A stretch of 32,795 nt of DNA from Prevotella sp. UBA3288. GTDB lineage: Bacteria > Bacteroidota > Bacteroidia > Bacteroidales > Bacteroidaceae. Below are positions 16,668 to 22,867 of the stretch, in pieces. The notes beneath the pieces were generated by a model. It was not told the DNA's origin. It saw only the letters and a program-made list of their open reading frames with translations, and ran no database searches. A program made the translations under genes and the position numbers. Positions within the stretch are counted from its first letter, which is position 1. The number at the start of each line of letters is the position of its first letter. The DNA is taken from assembly GCA_002361655.1 (NCBI GenBank), contig DETM01000056.1, forward strand, positions 77,519 through 110,313. The letters are read 5' to 3'.

Positions 16668-16861
16668 GGAGACAGGTGGTAAACGGAAGTTCACTGAACG
16701 AAATACACCATTCGTTGAAATAATTTGCAGGATACAGGAGTAAAAACCTAACTTTGCACATGAGCAACGACTCAGAAGGGCGTTTATAGTCAGAAAAACA
16801 ATTTGTAAATCGTTGTCGCGGAAAACTGCAATTATTCTGCGTTACTTTTTATCTTAATTAT
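16668..16861. other. Intergenic stretch with no recognised feature
   Basis: This is the middle of the 323-bp gap between the CE8 and Rpn genes. Beyond the terminator on its left and the promoter on its right it holds only AT-rich sequence. A TAACTTTG at 16748-16755 looks like a -7 box but lies 168 bp from the next start. No open frame or RNA gene was recognised. Confidence 0.4.
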
Positions 16862-16892
16862 TTTGCGGAGTGGATAATCTTTCGTAATTTTG
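16862..16892 (+). promoter_or_regulatory. Promoter of the Rpn-family gene; decides its start codon
   Basis: TTTG (16862-16865) and TAATTTTG (16885-16892) are 19 bp apart, a full consensus match. The in-frame ATG at 16890 falls inside the -7 box and would not be transcribed, so the ATG at 16923 is the start. Confidence 0.8.
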
Positions 16893-16922
16893 CAGCCAGA
16901 TAGCAAGTTAATACCGAACTGT

Positions 16923-17906
16923 ATGAAGATAGCAAACCCGATTTACGACATCGTATTCAAGTATCTGATGGAGGACGAGCGCATCGCCCGCACCATCCTG
17001 TCGGCCTTGCTGAAGGTTGACGTGGTGGCAGTGGAGGTGCGGCCTCATGAGTACAGCGACGACAACCGTGAATCGCTGTCCGTGTTCCGTATCGACTTCG
17101 GCGCAACGGTGCGCGACCAGGACGGCCATGAGAAACTGATATTGATAGAACTGCAGAAGACCTGGCTGGAAACGGAGACACTGCGCTTCCGCCAGTATTT
17201 GGGCGTGCACTATTCCAACCCCAAGAACATGCAGGATGCAGGTCATGCACTGCCAATGGTGGCCGTCTATCTGCTGGGGCACAAGGTGGGTGATGTGGAG
17301 GAGCCTGTGCTGTATGTCAATCACCAGTCTTACGACTACGACAATCATGTGGTGACGAAAGGTCTGCCCAACCCGTTCATCGATAGCCTGACGCACAACA
17401 GCATTATTGTTCAGATTCCGCGTCTTCATGGCAAGATCAACAACCGTCTTGACATGGTGTTGAGCATCTTCGACCAGACACGTCGCGATGCTAACGACAA
17501 TCGTATCCTGCAACTGGATGACAGCGTCTATGGCGGTGATGCCGACATGGAGCGCATCCTGCATCGTCTGACGAAGGCTGCTGCCGATGCGGACATGCGT
17601 CACCGGATGAACGTGGAGGACGAGTATTTCTCCGCCATCGAGAAGCGCGACACAGAGATACTGATGCGCGACAAACAGTTGGCAGAGAAGAATGCCACCA
17701 TCAAGGAGATGGACGGCACCATCAAGGAAATGGACGGCACCATCAAGGAAATGGACGGCACCATCAAGGAAATGGACGGCACCATCAAGGAGCAGCATAC
17801 GATGCTTCGATCTTTTGTCAAACTCCTCTTAGATAGCGGACTTACACCTGATGAGATTGCGACCAAACTCAATATCTCTTTGGATGCCGTAAAATCATTT
17901 GTCTGA
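16923..17906 (+). CDS. Rpn/PD-(D/E)XK nuclease family protein ('putative transposase' type)
   Basis: 327 residues from the ATG at 16923 (MKIANPIYDIVFKYLMEDE). The opening NPIYDIVFKYLM, then FRIDFGATV and ILIELQKTW, give the D...ExQ core of the PD-(D/E)XK_2 nuclease fold common in Bacteroidetes and related to Rpn proteins (recombination-promoting nucleases). These are often labelled transposases, although no insertion-sequence ends are visible here. The C-terminal part has four 7-residue repeats (IKEMDGT) plus a partial one, giving a charged coiled-coil-like linker, and then a tail LTPDEIATKLNISLDAVK that looks like a small helix-turn-helix. The gene has its own promoter and terminators and sits between two PUL transcription units; it is probably independent of pectin use. 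Confidence 0.87.
   Translation: MKIANPIYDIVFKYLMEDERIARTILSALLKVDVVAVEVRPHEYSDDNRESLSVFRIDFGATVRDQDGHEKLILIELQKTWLETETLRFRQYLGVHYSNPKNMQDAGHALPMVAVYLLGHKVGDVEEPVLYVNHQSYDYDNHVVTKGLPNPFIDSLTHNSIIVQIPRLHGKINNRLDMVLSIFDQTRRDANDNRILQLDDSVYGGDADMERILHRLTKAAADADMRHRMNVEDEYFSAIEKRDTEILMRDKQLAEKNATIKEMDGTIKEMDGTIKEMDGTIKEMDGTIKEQHTMLRSFVKLLLDSGLTPDEIATKLNISLDAVKSFV
17700..17792 (+). repeat. 21-bp in-frame tandem repeat in the Rpn gene
   Basis: Four nearly identical 21-bp units (17700-17720, 17721-17741, 17742-17762, 17763-17783) and a partial fifth encode IKEMDGT. Units 2-4 are identical at the DNA level and unit 1 differs by one silent base (gag/gaa), which points to recent slippage or recombination. 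Confidence 0.95.
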
Positions 17907-17911
17907 TTCAT

Positions 17912-17938
17912 ACCAGGTGCCTCAGGTGCGCCGGGTGC
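17912..17938 (+). repeat. Three 9-bp units (nnCRGGTGC) after the Rpn stop
   Basis: ACCAGGTGC, CTCAGGTGC and GCCGGGTGC follow one another 5 bp after the stop codon. It is a short direct repeat with no known role. Confidence 0.5.
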
Positions 17939-17953
17939 AGGGCTTTATATAAG

Positions 17954-17991
17954 ATAAGGAGGATGCAAGACAATCGATGCGTCCTCCTTAT
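17954..17991 (+). terminator. Hairpin downstream of the Rpn gene
   Basis: ATAAGGAGGATGCA (17954-17967) pairs with TGCGTCCTCCTTAT (17978-17991) with one G-T mismatch and a 10-nt loop. No proper T-tract follows, so it may be a processing or partial termination hairpin. Confidence 0.5.
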
Positions 17992-18022
17992 ATATATCTG
18001 TCATCACTTAGAAAACAGAAAG

Positions 18023-18057
18023 CGACAGGAAGGCTGCGAGCCTTCCTGTCGGAGTTT
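18023..18057. terminator. Bidirectional terminator between the Rpn gene and the leftward PUL operon
   Basis: A perfect 13-bp stem (18023-18035 with 18039-18051, core GACAGGAAGGCT) has a 3-nt loop. T-rich sequence follows on the plus strand (GTTTTATT) and, more weakly, on the minus strand. It lies between two convergent genes, so it can serve both. Confidence 0.75.
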
Positions 18058-18082
18058 TATTGAGGTAACGTGCTAAATAAAC

Positions 18083-19849
18083 TTACTTCATCACAACCTT
18101 CTTGCCATTCTTGATGACGAGGCCCTTGAAGGCAGCGTTCACCTTCTGGCCGGCCATGTTGTAAACAGCACCGTTCTGAGCGGCAGCAGCCTTCACTTCG
18201 TTGATGCCTGTAGGATCGTCAATGTACGGTGTGATCTTGATAGAAGAAATCAAGATGTTGCCGGTGCCGGAATACTTCTGGAAGGTGAAGATGCTGCCAC
18301 CCTCTTCGCCCTTCAGACCGAAGGTGATGACATTGCCGGGCGTACCATCCTCGTTGGTAGCAGTGATATCTTCAGTACCATAGGTCTTGCCACTCACGTT
18401 GACAAAGCACTTGCGATCGGTGGTAACTGTCTCATCGTTGGCAGCATTAAAGGTCTTGCAAGAGTTCTTCGAGCAAGTGACGACAACAGTGACGGAATCG
18501 TAGCCAGCCACTTTGAAAGAGATGTTGGTGCTGTTCATCTTGATGTAGACCTCCTTGCCGTCAATCTGATAGGCAGCATCGGTCTCGGTCTTGACAATAC
18601 CGAACTCGGGATTCTTCACGAAGAAGTCTTTCTTGTCGTAATCGATGGCACCGTTAACAACCTTGTAGACAGTCTCACCCTGAGTATTGGTGGCAGTAGC
18701 CTCCTCGTCGACGACAACGTCACCTGACTTCACAGTGATAATCTTCTCCGACTTGATGGGATCCAACACGTAAACATCCTTTGCAGTACTCTTAGTGGTA
18801 AAGGTGCAGTAGTCGCCATTCTCGATCACAGAGTAAGCCGAAACGGTGGCAGACTCTGTAAGATCCATCTCGTTAGCTTCCTCTGCATCAGAGCCATTCA
18901 GAGAGATATAGTTCTTAACCTCCTCGTATTCAGAGACGATAGACACATGAGCACCATCGACATTGATGGCAGGCGCATTGAACTGGAAGCTGACGTTGCC
19001 TTCGTTGTCGGCACCTGGGCAGATATCATCATCGGTAACAGTTCCCATTCCCCAGTCATAGAAAGCCTGGAACTTGACGGTCTGGTCCTGGTAGCACTTG
19101 ATAGGCTCAGTGTACTGGGCGCTGGCAGCCGTAGGAGTCGAACCATCCACGGTGTAGGTCACAATGGTGGGAATAGCCTCTTCAAGGCCTTCCTCAACGG
19201 CAGGATTAGCCTTACAGGTCACCTCACGGAACCAGAGGCCATCCTCATAGGTCTGAGGACCAACCTTCACGGTAGGCGTGCCGGGAGCCTCTTTGGCCTC
19301 GACAATCAGATAACTGACATAGTAGTCGCCACCATCAGAACCGATGTAGATCAAACGGTCGTCGTCAGCAGTCCACTCGAAAGCGCCACCGGTCTCCTGG
19401 GTATTCTTTGAGGTACCCAACACAGTGCCCTGCATCTTGTTGCCGGAAGGAGCCTTGTCAGTGATCTGAGGACCACGGCTGGCATGCTTCTCACCCAAGA
19501 TGATAATCTTTGAGCCGGCAGTCACCTTCATGGCAATCACGTCCTGACCATTCTTCAGACGCCAGGTAGAGGAATTCTTGCCATACTCGGCATACTTGAT
19601 GTACTTGCCATCGCAGAAAGTCTCATCAGCCAGGTCGACAGAGCCCTTGGTACCGACGCTACCACCCGTGACATCCAGGAAATAGCCATCACCAAAGAGG
19701 TTGCCCTTGCCGGGCTTTCCACCATTGATGTAGTCACCAAACTTTAAGACATAACTGTGCTTACACACAGCGATGTCGTCCACTGTTGCGGCGCTTGCCA
19801 CGCCGGCAAAGCCCAGAAGGGCCAGTGCTAAAGTAAAAATCTTTTTCAT
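18083..19849 (-). CDS. Secreted multidomain protein of unknown function with conserved C-terminal tail
   Basis: 588 residues from the ATG at 19849 (MKKIFTLALALLGFAGVASA, a clear signal peptide); a TTG two codons upstream was rejected. The first ~190 residues form a beta-rich region I do not recognise (LKFGDYINGGKPGKGNLFGD, IIILGEKH). A chitobiase-like or FN3-associated module follows around 215-270 (YTVDGSTPTAASAQYTEPI). More beta-rich sequence ends at IYSS-like ILISSIKITPYIDDP, then TGINE and the tail VYNMAGQKV...KGLVIKNGKKVVMK. No catalytic motif is visible, so a binding or scaffold role is possible but unproven. It is the last gene of the susC operon, separated from the 167-aa lipoprotein by a hairpin. 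Confidence 0.75.
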   Translation of the reverse strand: MKKIFTLALALLGFAGVASAATVDDIAVCKHSYVLKFGDYINGGKPGKGNLFGDGYFLDVTGGSVGTKGSVDLADETFCDGKYIKYAEYGKNSSTWRLKNGQDVIAMKVTAGSKIIILGEKHASRGPQITDKAPSGNKMQGTVLGTSKNTQETGGAFEWTADDDRLIYIGSDGGDYYVSYLIVEAKEAPGTPTVKVGPQTYEDGLWFREVTCKANPAVEEGLEEAIPTIVTYTVDGSTPTAASAQYTEPIKCYQDQTVKFQAFYDWGMGTVTDDDICPGADNEGNVSFQFNAPAINVDGAHVSIVSEYEEVKNYISLNGSDAEEANEMDLTESATVSAYSVIENGDYCTFTTKSTAKDVYVLDPIKSEKIITVKSGDVVVDEEATATNTQGETVYKVVNGAIDYDKKDFFVKNPEFGIVKTETDAAYQIDGKEVYIKMNSTNISFKVAGYDSVTVVVTCSKNSCKTFNAANDETVTTDRKCFVNVSGKTYGTEDITATNEDGTPGNVITFGLKGEEGGSIFTFQKYSGTGNILISSIKITPYIDDPTGINEVKAAAAQNGAVYNMAGQKVNAAFKGLVIKNGKKVVMK

Positions 19850-19897
19850 AAACAATTGTGTTAGTTAATAAATAAAAAAGTTGGTATTTGCGTTTGA

Positions 19898-19934
19898 GCC
19901 TCACGGCAGGGACACTGCTGTCCTGCCATGAGGC
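19898..19934 (-). terminator. Strong intra-operon hairpin before the last PUL gene
   Basis: GCCTCACGGCAGGGACA (19898-19914) pairs with TGTCCTGCCATGAGGC (19918-19934 region) with one bulge and one wobble. On the minus strand no immediate T-tract follows, so it may attenuate transcription or protect the upstream message, not end it fully. Confidence 0.55.
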
Positions 19935-19949
19935 ATTTACGGTCGGTTG

Positions 19950-20453
19950 TTATTGCTTCACCAGATAGGTCTGGGCAGGTGTGTCGCCATGATGGACGAT
20001 GGTGATGAGTTCCTTCTCGCCGGAGACGGCACTTCCGATAAAGATGACCGTCTTCGACACCTTGCCTTTGTCGTCCTTGACGCTCTTGCTGATCTCTATC
20101 TTACCGTCGAGCGTATTATAGGTGTAGGCATAGAGGGGCACCTTCTCCGTGTTTGACTCATCGGTCCATGTGCCTTCGGTCACACCCTGACTCATCTTCA
20201 CGGATACAGAATCGGCCGACACGAAGTCGAGACTCTCCACGAATCCCTGTACCTCCTGTCCGAAAGCGCTGACTTTGATGCCCGTGGCACGCACATACTT
20301 GGTGCTGGCCAGCGACTCGGGATGCGAAGCGCTGGTCCACGAAGGATTGTCGGTCGGGGTGTCGACATACTCGTTGGCTTCGGAGCACGAGCAGAGCGTG
20401 ATGCCCGTCAGGAGGGCCATAGCGGCAACTGTTGATTTACTGAATATTCTCAT
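19950..20453 (-). CDS. Small PUL lipoprotein, function unknown
   Basis: 167 residues from the ATG at 20453 (MRIFSKSTVAAMALLTGITL); an upstream in-frame TTG at 20462 was rejected. The signal peptide ends in the lipobox LCSC. The mature part is a single beta-rich domain (KYVRATGIKVSAFGQEVQ, ESLDFVSADSVSVKMS, KVPLYAYTYNTLDGKIEIS, KTVIFIGSAV). No motif is recognised. Its place right after the DUF5123-like lipoprotein, 26 bp downstream, makes it a likely surface or periplasmic accessory of the pectin system, for example a small glycan-binding protein; that is inference from position only. Confidence 0.75.
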   Translation of the reverse strand: MRIFSKSTVAAMALLTGITLCSCSEANEYVDTPTDNPSWTSASHPESLASTKYVRATGIKVSAFGQEVQGFVESLDFVSADSVSVKMSQGVTEGTWTDESNTEKVPLYAYTYNTLDGKIEISKSVKDDKGKVSKTVIFIGSAVSGEKELITIVHHGDTPAQTYLVKQ

Positions 20454-20479
20454 AACTTTCAATTATCAATTATCGATTA
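20454..20479 (-). repeat. 7-bp repeat (GATAATT) filling a gene junction
   Basis: The whole 26-bp gap between the DUF5123-like gene and the next ATG reads TAATCGATAATTGATAATTG then AAAGTT on the minus strand. TAA and TGA triplets recur every 7 bp directly after the TGA stop (20482-20480), covering all three frames. Confidence 0.7.
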
Positions 20480-22849
20480 TCATTTCTGAACGCGCCAGCG
20501 GGCTGCACCGACATTGTTCGTTACAATCTCGTTGTCAAAGTGCTTGAAGAACAGGTTGACATTGAACTTATCAGCGGTACCGTCGAGAGCCTCGGCACGG
20601 TGCATGTCACGGTCGTTGGCCGAAGTGGCAATAGTCGGCGGACAAGGGCTGACCATCAACTCAGTGGCCGACACACTGGCTACGCTGACCTCCAGCGTAC
20701 CCTTGAGCGTGGCATTGCCGCTGTTGATCAGTTTCTGGAAGTTGTTGCTCGTAGCCGTCCAGGGGTTACCGCTGAAGATGGAGCCATTGGTCAGATCGTT
20801 GTTAGTTGACCAGTTGTTGCTGAAGTTCAACGCCACAATACCCGCATCACCCGTTGTCTGATCTTGTACCTCACGGATGTCAGCACCCCACATGGCCAGC
20901 ACGCGCTGGTCGCCCGGCTGCTTGCAGAGCACAAAGAGGTTATTCTGGAAGTTGAAGGTCGAGCCGCTGGGCAGTTGGCGCATCTTGATGATAGCACCGT
21001 TGGCACGGGTGTTGAAGTTGATGAGCGTGTTGTTGGCAAAGGTAATGTTCCACACGCCATTGTCGCGGAGATTATCCGTGTTCTCCTCATTGAAGAACGA
21101 GGGGAAGGGGCTGTCGTAGAATGTATTCTCAACGACCTTCATGTCCTTGTAGAGGTTAGAGCCCGGCTGGTTGATACCGGCAATCCAAGCATAGCCGCCG
21201 GCACCCTGGTTGTAGTAGCCGCAGTCGTAGAACAGGTTGTTCTTGATGAGCACGTGGTTCCACACCTTGTAGTTAGGACCTTGCTCACGAATGAAGCCAC
21301 GGACGAGGCGCTTGAACGAACAGTTTTCGATGACCAGCGAGTCGAGGGTCACAGCCATACCGTCGCTATACATATTGAAGAAATAGTTGCCGGAAGCCGT
21401 ACCCAGGCCGGCCACATTGTCGCCATAGTTGAGGGCTTCGGGGTTGTCGAAGTCGATATTGTAGAAGGCCAGTTTCTTCATACGGATCTCACCACCCTCA
21501 CCGGGCTCTGGCGAGCGTCCGAACATGAACATCGAATAGGGACCTTGCCACTGTTTGCCGTCGGTGCCCTGGTTGTAGCGGTTGTGGTGGCCGATGCCGC
21601 TGATGACCTTGGCACGCAGACCTTTCTCTAAGTCCTCAGGCAGAGTGGCGAGCACGAAGCCCTTGCCGGTGCCGTCGTTACCGTCGAGATAGTAGGTCTT
21701 GCCGCCCTCGAGATAGAAGGTCTGTCCCTCAGCGAGGTCAGTGTTAGAGATGAAGTCGTGGAGAGCCGGGCTCAGCGGAGCAGCATTGTACTTCGATGTA
21801 GCCAGGTCGAACACGTCGGTACGCTTCACGGCATCATCGTCGGGCAGTCCGAGGCTGGCAGCCTGTGCATAGAGTTCGTCCCACTTCAGGGTGATAGGCT
21901 CGCCGGGCTGACCGTCGGTACGTTCGGTACAGGTGTTGTACATGGCATCGACAGCCACCTTCACCGTCGGGTCGACCACATTAATAATATAGGTAGAGTT
22001 GGCATTCAGGCCGTCCACCTCGATGTAGCCACGCTGGCGGTCGGCATCGGTAATCTTATAGTTTCTCCACTTTTCGCCGACAGAGGCAGTAGGATTGCTG
22101 GGCGACGGAGCCACCGTGAGGTACTGATAGCCCAGATTGCCGTCGTCGTCGATGTTGAAGTTCTCATAGTAGGCTTCGAGCGTCTCCTGATCTTCCTGAA
22201 TCTTCAGGTCGAGGTAGTCCAGGTCGCTGACTTTGGAGCGCAGATAGACTTTCATTGAAGTCTCCTTGATCTCGGCCTGGTTGACATAGATGGCAACAGG
22301 CGTAGGATAGCGTTCGTTGGTCTTCAGGCCGAAGTACTCCTGCCACTGGCGACCATTGCCGTGGCCCCACCAGTTGGAGGCATGGGCAAAGGTGCTCTCG
22401 TCGCCCTTCTTGTTCTCGTCTTTCTTCGACAAGGCACGTATGGCAAAGCGATAGCGGGTGTTGTAAGGCAGGTCGTAGATGCGCAGGTCGAGCACATCGG
22501 GACCGACAATAGTGTCGACGACCAGGTCGCTGGTGCCCTGGACGGCAGCCCATGCTGTGGGACCGAGGGTAACCTTCGACTCGTAGGCCATCTGCACCTG
22601 ATAGCCGGCGCAGTCATTCACGCCGTACCAGTAGAGGTGGAAAGTGTTACCATGTGGGAACGACGCATCGATATTGCTGTTGTAAGGATAGTCACTACCC
22701 TTGCCGCGTGTATTCTCGCAGATGAACATCGTCATGAATGTTCTGTCAGTGCTCTGCCCCGAGGTATTGTCGTCGTCCTTACAAGACACCATAAGGGCTG
22801 AAGAGACTGCCGCAGAGAGCAGGAACATAGAATAGAATATCTTCTTCAT
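20480..22849 (-). CDS. DUF4957/DUF5123-type surface lipoprotein, candidate pectin-binding protein
   Basis: 789 residues. The signal peptide ends MVSCKDDDN; the CKDDD after lipidation fits the Lys-Asp/Glu lipoprotein export signal described for surface lipoproteins in Bacteroidetes. Residues ~40-170 and ~180-300 look like fibronectin-like domains (YQVQMAYES, YRFAIRALSKK; VAIYVNQAEIKETSMKVYLR). From ~400 on there is an Asn-rich right-handed beta-helix (VIENCSFKRL, IKNNLFYDCG, VVENTFYDSP, FANNTLINFN, FQNNLFVLC), as in DUF4957/DUF5123 proteins of pectin PULs. The helix resembles pectin lyase folds, but I see no lyase catalytic motif, so binding is more likely than cleavage. It follows susD by 18 bp. 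Confidence 0.82.
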   Translation of the reverse strand: MKKIFYSMFLLSAAVSSALMVSCKDDDNTSGQSTDRTFMTMFICENTRGKGSDYPYNSNIDASFPHGNTFHLYWYGVNDCAGYQVQMAYESKVTLGPTAWAAVQGTSDLVVDTIVGPDVLDLRIYDLPYNTRYRFAIRALSKKDENKKGDESTFAHASNWWGHGNGRQWQEYFGLKTNERYPTPVAIYVNQAEIKETSMKVYLRSKVSDLDYLDLKIQEDQETLEAYYENFNIDDDGNLGYQYLTVAPSPSNPTASVGEKWRNYKITDADRQRGYIEVDGLNANSTYIINVVDPTVKVAVDAMYNTCTERTDGQPGEPITLKWDELYAQAASLGLPDDDAVKRTDVFDLATSKYNAAPLSPALHDFISNTDLAEGQTFYLEGGKTYYLDGNDGTGKGFVLATLPEDLEKGLRAKVISGIGHHNRYNQGTDGKQWQGPYSMFMFGRSPEPGEGGEIRMKKLAFYNIDFDNPEALNYGDNVAGLGTASGNYFFNMYSDGMAVTLDSLVIENCSFKRLVRGFIREQGPNYKVWNHVLIKNNLFYDCGYYNQGAGGYAWIAGINQPGSNLYKDMKVVENTFYDSPFPSFFNEENTDNLRDNGVWNITFANNTLINFNTRANGAIIKMRQLPSGSTFNFQNNLFVLCKQPGDQRVLAMWGADIREVQDQTTGDAGIVALNFSNNWSTNNDLTNGSIFSGNPWTATSNNFQKLINSGNATLKGTLEVSVASVSATELMVSPCPPTIATSANDRDMHRAEALDGTADKFNVNLFFKHFDNEIVTNNVGAARWRVQK

Positions 22850-22867
22850 ATCTTTGTGAGTGCTATG

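Noticed and set aside
16744..16755. TAACTTTG box in the CE8-Rpn gap as a promoter
   Set aside because: It is 168 bp from the Rpn start, has no TTTG at the proper distance, and a better promoter lies at 16862-16892.
16890..16922. Upstream in-frame ATG for the Rpn gene
   Set aside because: It overlaps the -7 promoter box, so it would not be in the transcript; the family also begins at the later Met.
16923..17906. Complete insertion sequence around the 'putative transposase'
   Set aside because: No terminal inverted repeats or target duplications flank the gene, and Rpn-type proteins are not classic IS transposases.
20454..20462. TTG start extending the 167-aa lipoprotein by three codons
   Set aside because: It lies in the heptamer repeat; the ATG at 20453 gives a normal lipoprotein signal peptide.
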